A DNA stretch of 64,000 bases from positions 3,028,501-3,092,500 of the forward strand of contig NC_021149.1 in NCBI RefSeq assembly GCF_000380335.1, in the 5' to 3' direction. A program made the position numbers and the translations under genes. Source of the stretch: Azotobacter vinelandii CA (lineage in GTDB: Bacteria > Pseudomonadota > Gammaproteobacteria > Pseudomonadales > Pseudomonadaceae). Shown here one piece after another: positions 46,941 to 58,740 of the stretch. Positions within the stretch are counted from its first letter, which is position 1, and each line of letters opens with the position of its first letter. The notes under the pieces were generated by a model, which made no database searches, was not told the DNA's origin, and saw only the letters and a list, made by a program, of their open reading frames with translations.

Positions 46941-46990
46941 CGGCAGACGCTCCGCTGTAGCTGCGAGGAGCTACAGCGGATTGTCTGCCG
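46941..46990. repeat. Long hairpin between lpdG and sucC
   Basis: A 50-bp nearly perfect inverted repeat: a perfect 12-bp inner stem (46951-46962 with 46969-46980, 6-nt loop) and a further perfect 8-bp outer stem (46941-46948 with 46983-46990), separated by a 2-nt internal mismatch. No T run follows on the minus strand. It resembles a REP-type element or an mRNA processing/stability structure. Confidence 0.75.
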
Positions 46991-47013
46991 CCGGGTATTG
47001 CCTTGTTGCTCGC

Positions 47014-48462
<1,449 letters not shown>

Positions 48463-48484
48463 TTAAAACGGCGTAAAGCCGCCG

Positions 48485-48512
48485 GCACGGGCTTTCCTGG
48501 AAAAGCCTGTGC
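48485..48512. repeat. Hairpin between sucB and lpdG
   Basis: An 11-bp stem with one G-T wobble (48485-48495 with 48502-48512, 6-nt loop) lies 20 bp after the sucB stop. It lacks a T run and could tune expression of lpdG or protect the upstream message. Confidence 0.5.
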
Positions 48513-48532
48513 GGGCAGCTTGCGATCTCAGA

Positions 48533-49732
48533 TCAGACGTCCAGCAGCAGGCGAGCCGGGTCTTCCAGGAGATCCTTCATGGTCACCAGGAAGGTAACGG
48601 CCTCCTTGCCATCGATCAAACGGTGATCGTAGGACAGGGCAAGATACATCATCGGCAGGATGACGACCTGACCATTGACGGCCATCGGACGCTCCTGGAT
48701 CTTGTGCATGCCGAGGATGGCGGTCTGCGGCGGGTTGACGATCGGAGTCGAGAGCAGGGAACCGAACACGCCACCGTTGGAGATGGTGAAGGTGCCGCCG
48801 GTCATTTCCTCGATGGTCAGCTTGCCGGCCTTGGCCTTCTTGCCGAACTCGTTGATGCCACCTTCGATCTCGGCCAGGCTCATGAACTCGGCGTTGCGCA
48901 GCACCGGCACCACCAGACCACGATCGCTGGAAACGGCCACGCCGATGTCCTGGTAGCCGTGGTAGACGATGTCGTTACCGTCGATGGAGGCGTTGACGCC
49001 CGGCTGGCGCTTCAGGGCTTCGACAGCGGCCTTGACGAAGAAGGACATGAAGCCCAGGCGCACGCCGTTGTGGGTCTTCTCGAACAGATCCTTGTACTTG
49101 GCGCGCAGCTCCATGACCGGCTTCATGTTGACTTCGTTGAAGGTCGTCAGCATGGCCATGGAGGACTGGGCCTCGACCAGGCGCTCGGCGACCTTGGCGC
49201 GCAGGCGGGTCATCGGCACGCGCTTCTCGACGCGATCGCCGGCCGCGAACAGCGGAGCGGCGGTGGCGGCGGGCGCCGGCTGGCCGGCAGGAGCGGACTT
49301 CTTGGCTTCCGCGGCGGCGACCGCGTCTTCCTTGGTCACGCGACCGCCCTTGCCGGTACCGGTGATGCTGTCGGCAGCGATGGCGTTTTCCTCGGCGATC
49401 TTGCGGGCGGCCGGGGACAGGATCGGCGCTTCGGCAGCGGCCGGAGCGGCGGCAGCCGGAGCCGGGGCAGCAGCCGGAGCGGCGGTGGCCGCACCACCTT
49501 CGGTCAGCTTGCCGAGCAGTTCGCCGCTGAGCACGGTGTCGCCTTCGTTCTTGACGATCTCGGCGATCACGCCGTCCGCTTCAGCAAGCACTTCCATCAC
49601 GACCTTGTCGGTTTCGATGTCGACGATCAGCTCGTCACGCTTGACGGCTTCGCCGGGCTTTTTGTGCCAGGTGGCGACGGTGCCGTCCGCGATCGATTCC
49701 GGGAAAGTCGGGGCTTTGATATCGATAGCCAT
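48533..49732 (-). CDS. sucB: Dihydrolipoyllysine succinyltransferase (E2) of 2-oxoglutarate dehydrogenase
   Basis: A 399-residue E2 core protein. The lipoyl domain (1-75) has the lipoylated Lys in ETDKVVMEV near residue 43. An Ala/Pro-rich linker follows (about 80-105), then the peripheral-subunit-binding domain ([25 protein letters not shown]) and the catalytic domain with the His/Asp motif [14 protein letters not shown] near 372. The start follows sucA by 42 bp. The whole domain set is intact. Confidence 0.96.
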   Translation of the reverse strand: MAIDIKAPTFPESIADGTVATWHKKPGEAVKRDELIVDIETDKVVMEVLAEADGVIAEIVKNEGDTVLSGELLGKLTEGGAATAAPAAAPAPAAAAPAAAEAPILSPAARKIAEENAIAADSITGTGKGGRVTKEDAVAAAEAKKSAPAGQPAPAATAAPLFAAGDRVEKRVPMTRLRAKVAERLVEAQSSMAMLTTFNEVNMKPVMELRAKYKDLFEKTHNGVRLGFMSFFVKAAVEALKRQPGVNASIDGNDIVYHGYQDIGVAVSSDRGLVVPVLRNAEFMSLAEIEGGINEFGKKAKAGKLTIEEMTGGTFTISNGGVFGSLLSTPIVNPPQTAILGMHKIQERPMAVNGQVVILPMMYLALSYDHRLIDGKEAVTFLVTMKDLLEDPARLLLDV

Positions 49733-49774
49733 TATCTAGAGTTCCTATTGATTCGTTGCTTCTGCGAGAAGGCG

Positions 49775-52606
49775 TTAAACAGTGAAAGCGTCCTGCAGCA
49801 GTTTTTCCTGCTGCTCGGCATGCATCGACGCGTAACCGCAAGCCGGAGCGGCCGACGCCTCGCGACCAGCATACTGGAGGAACAGCTCCTTCTTGTGCGC
49901 GCTGGCGACGCGACGCATGTGATGCTGACTGCAGTACCAGGCGCCCTGGTTCATCGGCTCTTCCTGACACCAGACCACATGCTTGAGGTTGGTGTACGGC
50001 GCCATGACCTCGGCCAGTTCCTCTTCCGGGAACGGATAGAGCTGCTCGATACGGACGATGGCGATGTCCTCGCGACCTTCGGCATGGCGCTTGTCCAGCA
50101 GGTCGTAGTAGACCTTGCCGCTGCACAGGACCAGACGCTCGACCTTCTTCGGATCGAGGCTATCGACCTCCGGCAGGACCGGATGGAAGGAGCCGAGAGC
50201 CAGATCTTCCAGGGTGGAGATCGCCGATTTGTGACGCAGCAGCGACTTCGGCGTCAAGGCCACCAGCGGCTTGCGCAGCGGGCGGATCACCTGGCGACGC
50301 AGCATGTGGTAGACCTGCGCCGGGGTGGTCGGCACGCAGACCTGGATGTTCTGCTCGGCGCACAGTTGCAGGTAGCGCTCCAGACGTGCGGAAGAGTGCT
50401 CCGGACCCTGGCCCTCGTAGCCGTGCGGCAGCAGCATGGTCAGGCCGCACAGGCGTCCCCACTTGGTCTCGCCGCTGCTGATGAACTGGTCGATCACCAC
50501 CTGGGCACCGTTGGCGAAGTCGCCGAACTGGGCTTCCCAGATCACCAGCGCGTTCGGCGTGGTGGTGGCATAGCCGTATTCGAAGGCCAGCACGGCCTCT
50601 TCCGAGAGGAAGGAATCATACAGCTCGAACTTCGGCTGTCCCTCGTAGAGGTTCTGCAGCGGGATGTAGCGGCTGGCATCCTTCTGGTTGTGCAGCGCGG
50701 CATGGCGGTGCGAGAAGGTGCCACGGCCGACGTCCTGACCGGTGATGCGTACCGGATGGCCTTCCTTCAGCAGAGTGGCGTAGGCCAGGGTCTCGGCGCA
50801 GCCCCAGTTGATCGGCATGGCGCCGACGCCCATGCGGCCGCGATCCTCGAGGATCTTGGCAACCTGGCGCTGGACCACGAAACCTTCCGGGATCTGCAGC
50901 AGCTTGGCGTTCAGTTCCTGCAGGGTCTTCAGCTCGAAGCTGGTGTCGTGACGAGCGGTCCAGGCATGGCCCAGATAGGGGGTCCAGTCGACGAACAGCT
51001 CGGTGTTCGGCTCCTTGACCAGGCTCTTGAGCACGTGCTGACCGTTATCCAGCGCGGTACGGTATTCGTCGACCTTGGCCTGGACTTCTTCCTGGCTCAG
51101 GCTGCCCTCCTTGACCAGCGCGTCGGCATACAGCTCGCGGGTGGTGGGCTGCTTGGCGATCTTCTGGTACATCAGCGGCTGGGTGCCGCTCGGCTCGTCG
51201 GCCTCGTTGTGACCGCGACGGCGGTAGCAGACCAGATCGATGACTACGTCGCGCTTGAACTGCATGCGATAGTCGACGGCCAGTTGGGTCACGAACAGCA
51301 CGGCTTCCGGATCGTCGCCGTTGACGTGCAGTACCGGCGCCTGAATCATCTTCGCCGGATCGGTGCAGTACTCGGTCGAACGGGTGTCGACCGGGTTACT
51401 GGTGGTGAAGCCGACCTGGTTGTTGACCACGATGTGAATGGTACCGCCCGTCTTGTAGCCGCGGATCTGCGACATCTGGAAGGTTTCCATCACCACGCCC
51501 TGACCGGCAAAGGCCGAGTCGCCGTGGATGGAGATCGGTACCACCTTCTCGCCGGTAGCGTCGACGCGACGGTCCTGGCGGGCACGCACGGAGCCCTCGA
51601 CCACCGGGGAGACGATTTCCAGGTGCGAGGGGTTGAACGCCATGGCCAGGTGCACTTCGCCACCCGAGGTCATCACGTTGGAGGAGAAGCCCTGGTGGTA
51701 CTTCACGTCACCGGAGCCCAGTTCGACCAGATGCTTGCCTTCGAACTCGTCGAACAGGTCGCGTGGATTCTTGCCCAGCGCGTTGACCAGCAGGTTCAGA
51801 CGGCCGCGGTGAGCCATGCCGATGACGACTTCCTTGGTGCCGTAGGAGCCTGAGCGCTGGATGATCTCGTCGACGACCGGCACCAGGCTCTCGCCGCCTT
51901 CCAAACCGAAGCGCTTGGTGCCCGGATATTTGGTGCCCAGGTATTTTTCCAGGCCTTCGGCAGCGCTCAGGCGCTCGAGCAGGTGGCTTTTCGCCTCCTT
52001 GGAGTACACCGGACGACCGCGTACGCTTTCCAGGCGCTGGGCGAACCAGTTGCGCTGCTCGGAATCGACGATATGGGTGAATTCGGCGCCGATAGTGCGG
52101 CAATATGTCTCCTGCAATGCCTGCAGGATTTCGCGTAGGGTCGCCTCTTCCTTACCGATGTAGAGCTCTCCGGTACGGAAGGGGGTATCCAGATCGGCGT
52201 TGGTCAGCCCGTAATGGGTGATCGACAGGTCGGAAGGCGCAGTGCGCTGCCACAGACCGAGCGGATCCAGTTGCGAGGCCTGATGGCCGCGCGTGCGGTA
52301 AGCCTGGATCAGACGCAGGACTTCGACCTGCTTCTTCTCGTGTTCGGTGCTTACGCTGGAGGTTGCGACCGGCTGTGCACGCCGCTGGTTCTTGGCCAGC
52401 AGAACGAACTGGTCGCGGACGGGAGCGTGCGGAACATCGGTGGAGGTACCGGCTTCGGCGGGCAGCTTCTCGAAATAGGTGCGCCACTCTTCGGGCACAG
52501 CGTTGGGGTCGTGCAGGTAAAGCTCATAGAGCTCTTCCACATAAGCAGCATTTCCACCGGAAAGGTGGGCACTGTTCCACATGCGCTGCATAACGCTATC
52601 TTGCAT
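49775..52606 (-). CDS. sucA: 2-oxoglutarate dehydrogenase E1 component
   Basis: A 943-residue thiamine-diphosphate-dependent decarboxylase. The N-terminal AYVEELYELYLHDPNAVPEEW binds the complex core. ThDP and substrate residues occur in VIGMAHRGRLNLLVNALGK, GDSAFAGQGVVMETFQMS and NNQVGFTTS, and the pyrimidine-domain part has EAQFGDFANGAQVVIDQF. It commits 2-oxoglutarate to succinyl-CoA with SucB and LpdG. It is preceded by a 241-bp gap after sdhB that could carry an internal promoter. Length is usual for the family. Confidence 0.96.
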   Translation of the reverse strand: MQDSVMQRMWNSAHLSGGNAAYVEELYELYLHDPNAVPEEWRTYFEKLPAEAGTSTDVPHAPVRDQFVLLAKNQRRAQPVATSSVSTEHEKKQVEVLRLIQAYRTRGHQASQLDPLGLWQRTAPSDLSITHYGLTNADLDTPFRTGELYIGKEEATLREILQALQETYCRTIGAEFTHIVDSEQRNWFAQRLESVRGRPVYSKEAKSHLLERLSAAEGLEKYLGTKYPGTKRFGLEGGESLVPVVDEIIQRSGSYGTKEVVIGMAHRGRLNLLVNALGKNPRDLFDEFEGKHLVELGSGDVKYHQGFSSNVMTSGGEVHLAMAFNPSHLEIVSPVVEGSVRARQDRRVDATGEKVVPISIHGDSAFAGQGVVMETFQMSQIRGYKTGGTIHIVVNNQVGFTTSNPVDTRSTEYCTDPAKMIQAPVLHVNGDDPEAVLFVTQLAVDYRMQFKRDVVIDLVCYRRRGHNEADEPSGTQPLMYQKIAKQPTTRELYADALVKEGSLSQEEVQAKVDEYRTALDNGQHVLKSLVKEPNTELFVDWTPYLGHAWTARHDTSFELKTLQELNAKLLQIPEGFVVQRQVAKILEDRGRMGVGAMPINWGCAETLAYATLLKEGHPVRITGQDVGRGTFSHRHAALHNQKDASRYIPLQNLYEGQPKFELYDSFLSEEAVLAFEYGYATTTPNALVIWEAQFGDFANGAQVVIDQFISSGETKWGRLCGLTMLLPHGYEGQGPEHSSARLERYLQLCAEQNIQVCVPTTPAQVYHMLRRQVIRPLRKPLVALTPKSLLRHKSAISTLEDLALGSFHPVLPEVDSLDPKKVERLVLCSGKVYYDLLDKRHAEGREDIAIVRIEQLYPFPEEELAEVMAPYTNLKHVVWCQEEPMNQGAWYCSQHHMRRVASAHKKELFLQYAGREASAAPACGYASMHAEQQEKLLQDAFTV

Positions 52607-52847
52607 GCTTGGTCACCCTCTTGAGGGGATACCATCGGCGCGAGCCGCACATGGTCGTTCCAAAGTCATGGAGCAGCGACTTTGGTAAAGCCACTACGGA
52701 TCCCACAGATAGTCCGAGCGTTGCCCGGATGCCCCTGCTAGTCAAATTCTTCATAGGAGCGCGGCTTCATGAGCTGCGGATCCATCTTTGGCTACGACGC
52801 CGGAATCGCTTCCGACGCCGCAGATACGCGCTATCGCCAGGAACCGC

Positions 52848-53567
52848 TTAGGTACCGCTACGCAGCAACATGTCGCGCACGTGACCGATGGCCTTGGTCG
52901 GGTTCAGGCCTTTCGGGCAGACATACACGCAGTTCATGATGCCGCGGCAACGGAATACGCTGAACGGGTCATCCATGGCAGCCAGACGTTCCTGGGTCTT
53001 GGTGTCGCGACTGTCGGCCAGGAAACGATAGGCCTGCAGCAGTGCGGCGGGACCGAGGAACTTGTCCGGGTTCCACCAGAAGGACGGACAGGAGGTCGAA
53101 CAGCAAGCGCACAGGATGCACTCGTAGAGACCGTCCAGCTTCTCGCGCTCTTCCGGGCTTTGCAGACGCTCGATGGCCGGGGCGGGAGTATTGTTTTGCA
53201 GGTAGGGCTGCACCTTCTCGTACTGCTTGTAGAAGGTGCTCATGTCCACGACCAGGTCGCGGATGATCGGCAGTCCGGGCAGCGGGCGAATGATCAGTTT
53301 GCCCTCCTTCACTACGCTGGACAGCGGAGTGATGCAGGCCAGGCCATTCTTGCCGTTCAGGTTCATGCCGTCGGAACCGCACACGCCTTCGCGGCAGGAG
53401 CGACGGTAGGAAAAGCTGCCGTCACGCTCCTTGATCAGGGCCAGGACGTCGAGGACCATGAGATCCTTGCCGTCGATGTCAATGTTCAGATTCTGCATGT
53501 AGGGAGCAGAGTCCTGCTCCGGGTTGTAGCGATAAACGCTAACTTGCAATGTCTTGGGCAGCGACAT
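52848..53567 (-). CDS. sdhB: Succinate dehydrogenase iron-sulfur subunit
   Basis: A 239-residue subunit. The [2Fe-2S] ligands are in CREGVCGSDGMNLNG and CIT, and the [4Fe-4S] and [3Fe-4S] ligands in CILCACCSTSCPSFWW and FRCRGIMNCVYVCPKGLNP. It passes electrons from the SdhA flavin to ubiquinone at SdhCD. The start lies 11 bp after the sdhA stop. An in-frame start a few codons later would match shorter relatives (LQVSVYRYNPEQ). Confidence 0.96.
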   Translation of the reverse strand: MSLPKTLQVSVYRYNPEQDSAPYMQNLNIDIDGKDLMVLDVLALIKERDGSFSYRRSCREGVCGSDGMNLNGKNGLACITPLSSVVKEGKLIIRPLPGLPIIRDLVVDMSTFYKQYEKVQPYLQNNTPAPAIERLQSPEEREKLDGLYECILCACCSTSCPSFWWNPDKFLGPAALLQAYRFLADSRDTKTQERLAAMDDPFSVFRCRGIMNCVYVCPKGLNPTKAIGHVRDMLLRSGT

Positions 53568-53578
53568 ATCGATAACCC

Positions 53579-55351
53579 TTAATAAGTACGTACTTTGGGT
53601 TCAAACGCCGGAACGGTCTTCGGCGCGAAGTTGACGGCACGCTGAGCCACGCGCTTCTCACCCGGGAAGTACAGGGTGTGGCACAGCCAGTTCTCGTCGT
53701 CGCGGCCTTCGAAGTCCTCGCGGGCGTGGGCGCCACGGGATTCCTTGCGGGTTTCCGCGGCGATCGCGGTGGCCTCGGCCACTTCGAGCAGGTTCTGCAG
53801 TTCGAGAGCCTCGACGCGAGCGGTGTTGAACGCCTGGCTCTTGTCGTTGATCTTGACTTCGGCAATACGACCACGCAGCTCGGCCAGTTGGGCGATGCCC
53901 TTCTGCATGTATTCGCCGGTGCGGAATACGCCGAAGTAGTTCTGCATGCACTGCTGCAGTTCCTGCTTGAGCGGAGCGACTTCCTCGCCACTGGTACGTT
54001 CGTTCACGCCAGCCAGACGCTTGAGGGAGCTCTCGATGTCGGACTCGCTGGCTCCGCGGGTATCGATACCTTCCTTGAGGGCTTTCTCCAGGTGCAGGCC
54101 AGCAGCGCGACCGAACACCACCAGGTCAAGCAGCGAGTTGCCGCCCAGACGGTTGGCGCCATGGACAGATACGCAGGCCACTTCGCCCACGGCGAACAGG
54201 CCTTCGATGATCTTGTCGTTGCCGTTGGCATCCTGGGTGATGGCCTGGCCATGGATGTTGGTGGCCACACCACCCATCATGTAGTGGCAGGTCGGGATGA
54301 CCGGGATCGGCGCAACCACAGGGTCAACATGGGCAAAAGTCTTGGACAGCTCGCAGATGCCGGGCAGGCGGCTGTGCAGGACTTCCTCGCCAAGGTGGTC
54401 GAGCTTCAGCAGCACGTGGTCCTTGTTCGGACCGACGCCATTGCCGGCGATCACTTCCTTGACCATCGAACGAGCCACCACGTCGCGACCGGCGAGATCC
54501 TTCGCGTTCGGCGCATAACGCTCCATGAAACGCTCGCCATGGGCATTGATCAGGTAGCCGCCTTCGCCGCGGCAGCCTTCGGTCACCAGTACACCGGCAC
54601 CAGCAATACCGGTCGGGTGGAACTGCCACATCTCGATGTCCTGAACCGGAACACCGGCACGCAGAGCCATGCCTACGCCGTCACCGGTGTTGATCAGCGC
54701 GTTGGTGGTCGAAGCGTAGATACGCCCGGCACCACCCGTGGCCAGGACCACAGCCTTGCAGCGGATGTAAACGGTTTCGCCGGTTTCGATGCAGAGAGCG
54801 ATGACACCAACCACAGCACCGTCCTGGTTCTTCACCAGATCGACGGCATACCACTCGTTGAGGAACGAGGTACCAGCCTTCAGGTTACCCTGGTACAGGG
54901 TGTGCAGCAGCGCGTGACCGGTACGGTCGGCAGCGGCACAGGTACGAGCTGCCTGGGTCGGGTTATCCGGCCCTTTGGACTGACCACCGAACGGACGCTG
55001 ATAGATCCGGCCGGTTTCGGTACGGGAGAACGGCAGCCCCATGTGCTCGAGCTCGAAGACGGCTTCCGGGCCAACCGAACACATGTACTCGATGGCGTCC
55101 TGGTCACCGATGTAGTCCGAACCCTTGACGGTGTCGTACATGTGCCAGCGCCAATCGTCGTTCGGGTCCGCCGAAGCGATGGCGCAGGTGATGCCGCCCT
55201 GCGCGGAGACAGTGTGCGAGCGAGTCGGAAACACCTTGGTGACCACTGCAGTCTTGTGGCCGCCCTGAGCCAGTTGCAGAGCAGCACGCATGCCAGCACC
55301 ACCGCCGCCGACGATGATTGCGTCGAAGGAAAGCGTACGAATGTTAGCCAT
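53579..55351 (-). CDS. sdhA: Succinate dehydrogenase flavoprotein subunit
   Basis: A 590-residue flavoprotein. The FAD-binding start is [17 protein letters not shown], the His that carries covalent FAD is in [11 protein letters not shown], and the active-site Arg lies in [12 protein letters not shown]-adjacent sequence with the capping-domain [10 protein letters not shown]. It oxidises succinate to fumarate at the inner face of the membrane. The start is 3 bp after the sdhD stop. All expected domains are complete. Confidence 0.97.
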   Translation of the reverse strand: MANIRTLSFDAIIVGGGGAGMRAALQLAQGGHKTAVVTKVFPTRSHTVSAQGGITCAIASADPNDDWRWHMYDTVKGSDYIGDQDAIEYMCSVGPEAVFELEHMGLPFSRTETGRIYQRPFGGQSKGPDNPTQAARTCAAADRTGHALLHTLYQGNLKAGTSFLNEWYAVDLVKNQDGAVVGVIALCIETGETVYIRCKAVVLATGGAGRIYASTTNALINTGDGVGMALRAGVPVQDIEMWQFHPTGIAGAGVLVTEGCRGEGGYLINAHGERFMERYAPNAKDLAGRDVVARSMVKEVIAGNGVGPNKDHVLLKLDHLGEEVLHSRLPGICELSKTFAHVDPVVAPIPVIPTCHYMMGGVATNIHGQAITQDANGNDKIIEGLFAVGEVACVSVHGANRLGGNSLLDLVVFGRAAGLHLEKALKEGIDTRGASESDIESSLKRLAGVNERTSGEEVAPLKQELQQCMQNYFGVFRTGEYMQKGIAQLAELRGRIAEVKINDKSQAFNTARVEALELQNLLEVAEATAIAAETRKESRGAHAREDFEGRDDENWLCHTLYFPGEKRVAQRAVNFAPKTVPAFEPKVRTY

Positions 55352-55354
55352 GGA

Positions 55355-55723
55355 TCAGATACCCCAAAGAATCTGCACACCCCAGACGAAAAACGCGAAC
55401 ATGGCGATGCCACACGCGGCCTGGAAAAGGAAACGCACGACGGTCGCCAGCTTGCCCAGCGCCATCGGAGTCAGGTAGTCGGTCGAGATGGTCCACATGC
55501 CGACCCAGGCGTGTACGCTCAGGGCGACGAGAGCCAGCAGACTGAAGATCCGCATACCGGTGCTGGAGAACAGACCATGCCATTCGGCGTAGCTCAGATC
55601 CGAGCTGAAGAACAGGTAACCCAGCAGGAAGAGGGTGTATGCCGCGAGAATGACCGCGGAGACACGCTGGGCCATCCAGTCGTAGAGGCCCGAGCGCGAG
55701 AAATTCGTGACATTGGTTACCAT
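55355..55723 (-). CDS. sdhD: Succinate dehydrogenase membrane anchor subunit D
   Basis: A 122-residue anchor with three membrane helices (RVSAVILAAYTLFLLGYLFF, IFSLLALVALSVHAWVGMW, LFQAACGIAMFAFFVWGVQI). The heme-ligand His is in ALSVHAWVGMW, and GLYDWMAQRVSA near the N-terminus is typical of the ubiquinone site. I use the ATG at 55723, which overlaps the end of sdhC by 7 bp; an alternative TTG lies two codons upstream. Confidence 0.93.
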   Translation of the reverse strand: MVTNVTNFSRSGLYDWMAQRVSAVILAAYTLFLLGYLFFSSDLSYAEWHGLFSSTGMRIFSLLALVALSVHAWVGMWTISTDYLTPMALGKLATVVRFLFQAACGIAMFAFFVWGVQILWGI

Positions 55724-56100
55724 ATCCAAACCCCCGACAGCAGGATCAGCGCTACCGAAACGCCGATAACGATTTTCGAGCCCTTGGTGCCGCCTTCCAG
55801 CGTTTCACCGATGCCCGTATCCATGATCAGATGGCGCACGCCGGCCACCAGGTGGTACAGCAATGCGGACACCAGGCCCCACGCCACCAGCTTGACCAGC
55901 GGGCTGGCCAGATACCCCTTCACCTGCTCGAAGCCTTCCTCCGACGACAGAGACTTGTCGAGCCAGGACAGCAGCACGACAATTCCCAAGAAGAGGATGA
56001 CACCAGAGATACGGTGAAGAATGGACGTGTAAGCAGTGACAGGAAGTTTGATTGTCCTAAGGTCTAGGTTTACAGGTCGTTGGCTTTTCACGGCTTTCAT
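55717..56100 (-). CDS. sdhC: Succinate dehydrogenase cytochrome b556 subunit C
   Basis: A 127-residue heme-binding anchor with three helices. The N-terminal RPVNLDLRTIKLPVTAYTSI and SILHRISGVILF signature and the heme-ligand His in LLYHLVAGVRHLIMD are present. It is the first gene of the large minus-strand unit sdhCDAB-sucAB-lpdG-sucCD and is divergent from gltA. An internal start at SQRPVN is possible but no ATG lies there. Confidence 0.94.
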   Translation of the reverse strand: MKAVKSQRPVNLDLRTIKLPVTAYTSILHRISGVILFLGIVVLLSWLDKSLSSEEGFEQVKGYLASPLVKLVAWGLVSALLYHLVAGVRHLIMDTGIGETLEGGTKGSKIVIGVSVALILLSGVWIW

Positions 56101-56474
56101 TCACTGTGAGAGCCCTGGCGAGCAGGGCGAAGTTGTTGGGATGTGCACTGGTCAGGTACCCACCACCCAGAGAGCGGCAACCTCCAGAATACGCGGCTCC
56201 AAAGCCCCTGGCGGTCGGTTGCCGAGTATAGACAGTTAGGGTACTAATGACAACGCAAGCACCCTCAACAAAGTAGTGATTGCACTAAGGCTATTAATCA
56301 CGTAAATAGCTTCTTTTTTGCGTGCAAACCATTCTGAAACGAACGCCCCACTACTACTTTGGTGCAGATTGCTTTCAGACTCGTCACCCCTATAGTGACA
56401 CTCTATAGATAGAGGCGACTCCGCGTGGGGTTCGCCGACGATACCTAGCAGAAAGCTCAAAAAGGAGGCCACTC
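56101..56474. promoter_or_regulatory. Divergent promoter region of sdhC and gltA
   Basis: This 374-bp AT-richer gap should hold promoters for both TCA units. A gltA candidate has TTGCTT (56369-56374) and TATAGT (56391-56396) with a 16-bp spacer. GTCAC/GTGAC arms (56383-56387 and 56395-56399) flank the -10 element, and CTCTAT/ATAGAG arms (56401-56414) lie near the expected start of transcription, so both could be operators. A strong AAAGGAGG site precedes gltA. No small gene was seen. Confidence 0.55.
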
Positions 56475-57758
56475 ATGGCTGACAAAAAAGCGCAGTTGAT
56501 CATCGAGGGCAACGCTCCCGTTGAACTGCCCATGTTGACCGGTACTGTCGGTCCTGATGTGATTGATGTACGCGGTCTGACCTCAACGGGCCATTTCACC
56601 TTCGATCCTGGCTTTATGTCCACTGCTTCCTGCGAATCGAAGATTACCTATATCGATGGCGACAAGGGCATCCTGCTGCACCGCGGTTATCCGATCGAAC
56701 AACTCGCGGAAAAATCCGACTATCTAGAAACTTGTTATCTGCTGCTGAACGGCGAACTGCCTAATGCCGATCAGAAAGCCAAGTTCGTCAACAATATCAA
56801 GAACCACACTATGGTTCATGAGCAGTTGAAGAACTTCCTCAATGGATTCCGTCGCGATGCCCACCCGATGGCCGTGATGTGCGGTGTCGTCGGTGCCCTT
56901 TCCGCCTTCTATCACGATTCGCTGGATATCAATGACCCGCAGCATCGCGAGATTTCCGCGATCCGTCTGGTAGCCAAGATGCCGACCCTGGCCGCCATGG
57001 TCTACAAATACTCCCTCGGCCAGCCGCTGATGTATCCGCGCAACGATCTGGACTACGCGGAAAACTTCCTGCACATGATGTTCAACACCCCGTGCGAAGT
57101 GAAGCCGATCAGCCCGGTTCTGGCGAAGGCCATGGACCGCATCTTCGTCCTGCACGCCGATCACGAGCAGAACGCCTCGACCTCCACCGTGCGTCTGGCC
57201 GGCTCCTCGGGCGCCAACCCGTTCGCCTGTATCGCTGCCGGCATCGCGGCCCTCTGGGGTCCGGCACACGGCGGCGCCAACGAAGCCGTGCTGACCATGC
57301 TCGACGAGATCGGCGATGTTTCCAACATCGAGAAGTTCGTGGCCAAGGCCAAGGACAAGAACGATCCGTTCAAGCTGATGGGCTTCGGCCATCGCGTCTA
57401 CAAGAACTTCGACCCGCGCGCCAAGGTCATGAAGCAGACCTGCGACGAAGTGCTGTCCGAACTGGGCATCAACGATCCCCAGTTGGAACTGGCCATGAAG
57501 CTGGAAGAAATCGCGCGCAACGATCCTTACTTCAAGGAGCGCAATCTCTACCCGAACGTCGACTTCTACTCCGGTATCATTCTCAAGGCGATCGGCATTC
57601 CGACCAGCATGTTCACCGTGATCTTCGCCCTGGCTCGTACCGTGGGCTGGATCTCGCACTGGAAGGAAATGCTCTCCGGCCCGTACAAGATCGGCCGTCC
57701 GCGCCAGCTGTACACCGGCTACGAGAAGCGCGACTATATCTCGGTGGAAAAACGCTGA
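56475..57758 (+). CDS. gltA: Citrate synthase (type II, hexameric)
   Basis: A 427-residue enzyme that condenses acetyl-CoA and oxaloacetate. Catalytic His residues lie in [16 protein letters not shown] and [16 protein letters not shown], and the catalytic Asp in [14 protein letters not shown]. The long N-terminal domain ([20 protein letters not shown]) marks the NADH-sensitive Gram-negative type. A near-perfect ribosome site (AAAGGAGG) precedes the ATG. It is divergent from sdhC and followed by a strong terminator. Confidence 0.97.
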   Translation: MADKKAQLIIEGNAPVELPMLTGTVGPDVIDVRGLTSTGHFTFDPGFMSTASCESKITYIDGDKGILLHRGYPIEQLAEKSDYLETCYLLLNGELPNADQKAKFVNNIKNHTMVHEQLKNFLNGFRRDAHPMAVMCGVVGALSAFYHDSLDINDPQHREISAIRLVAKMPTLAAMVYKYSLGQPLMYPRNDLDYAENFLHMMFNTPCEVKPISPVLAKAMDRIFVLHADHEQNASTSTVRLAGSSGANPFACIAAGIAALWGPAHGGANEAVLTMLDEIGDVSNIEKFVAKAKDKNDPFKLMGFGHRVYKNFDPRAKVMKQTCDEVLSELGINDPQLELAMKLEEIARNDPYFKERNLYPNVDFYSGIILKAIGIPTSMFTVIFALARTVGWISHWKEMLSGPYKIGRPRQLYTGYEKRDYISVEKR

Positions 57759-57778
57759 TAGCGTTTTCCGTCCGACGG

Positions 57779-57809
57779 AAAAAGGCTGCGTTTTCACGCA
57801 GCCTTTTTT
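57779..57809 (+). terminator. Rho-independent terminator of gltA
   Basis: A perfect 12-bp stem (57779-57790 with 57797-57808), a 6-nt loop and a run of six T lie 20 bp after the gltA stop. The A run on the left also allows function on the minus strand for the YkgJ-type gene. Confidence 0.9.
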
Positions 57810-57873
57810 ATTGGTCGTCCATTCGCGTATCGGCTCGCTCCGTACGGACACATATCGCTGCCGAGACCTCGTC

Positions 57874-58125
57874 TCAACGCGTTTCCTGTTCCAGCCAGGC
57901 GAGCAGCCGCAACGCCTCCTCCCGACTGTCGCCGCAGACAGCCGCATCCGCCCCGAAGGCCGAACAGACCGCCGGCCGCCCGGGCTTGTCGAACAAGGCG
58001 CACAAACTCTCCACGGACAGATGCAGGCAATGCTCGCCTGCCGGCTTGCCGAACGGCATGCCCGGGAGCGGCGAACTGATGGAAGGAGCAATGCAGCAGG
58101 CACCACAACCCGCGCGACACTTCAT
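57874..58125 (-). CDS. YkgJ-family cysteine cluster protein
   Basis: An 83-residue protein with the Cys-cluster pattern of the YkgJ family (formerly UPF0153): MKCRAGCGACCIAPSIS, then single Cys in GEHCLHL, SLCALF, AVCSAFG and AAVCGD. It probably binds a metal, perhaps zinc or an iron-sulfur centre; function unknown. I start at the ATG 58125 with GAGG upstream; an ATG eight codons earlier is in frame. It is convergent with gltA and shares its terminator. Confidence 0.82.
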   Translation of the reverse strand: MKCRAGCGACCIAPSISSPLPGMPFGKPAGEHCLHLSVESLCALFDKPGRPAVCSAFGADAAVCGDSREEALRLLAWLEQETR

Positions 58126-58271
58126 GAGCGGACCTCGCAAGACGAACAACCTCCAGGGAAGGTCGAGTATCTTAGTGCCGAACTCGACGAGCCGCTAAGC
58201 CATCCCCCGCCCCGCGCCTCCTCCCCACCACCGATCGGTCGCCCGCCCACGCCAGTCCGGAGCCATATTCC

Positions 58272-58613
58272 ATGCCAATCTGGGTGCAAACCGCACTGCT
58301 GCTCAGCCTTTCGAACATCTTCATGACCTTCGCTTGGTACGGCCACCTTCGCACCCTCAACAGCAAGCCCTGGGCCGTTGCCGCCCTCCTCAGTTGGGGA
58401 ATCGCACTGTTCGAATACCTGATCATGGTTCCGGCCAACCGCATCGGCTACACCGAACTCAACGTGGGCCAGTTGAAGATCATGCAGGAAGTGATCACCC
58501 TGATGGTCTTCGTTCCCTTCAGCGTGCTGTTCATGCACCAGCCCCTCAAGCTCGACTACCTGTGGGCCGGACTCTGCCTGCTGGGCGCGGTGTATTTCAT
58601 CTTCCGCGGCTGA
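58272..58613 (+). CDS. DMT-family protein (DUF486)
   Basis: A 113-residue membrane protein with four helices. LSLSNIFMTFAWYGHL and MVPANRIGY are hallmarks of the DUF486 family of small, DMT-related proteins. Function unknown. It stands alone, 146 bp from the divergent YkgJ-type gene and 127 bp before the exonuclease gene. Confidence 0.85.
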   Translation: MPIWVQTALLLSLSNIFMTFAWYGHLRTLNSKPWAVAALLSWGIALFEYLIMVPANRIGYTELNVGQLKIMQEVITLMVFVPFSVLFMHQPLKLDYLWAGLCLLGAVYFIFRG

Positions 58614-58740
58614 GCGCCTTCGCGACACCCAGCTCCCGACCACATCCCATCGGCGGGTATGGACCCGGAGAGGGTTTACACTGATACCACTGTCCGCCAG
58701 CGAGTCTGGCATCCCCCTGCACGGAGCCCTGGAGCTGCCC

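Noticed and set aside
48509-51853. Very long plus-strand open frame opposite sucA and sucB
   Set aside because: It lies fully antisense to clearly recognised genes, and its product is low-complexity Gly/Leu/Asp/Val sequence without domains. It is a by-product of high GC codon use.
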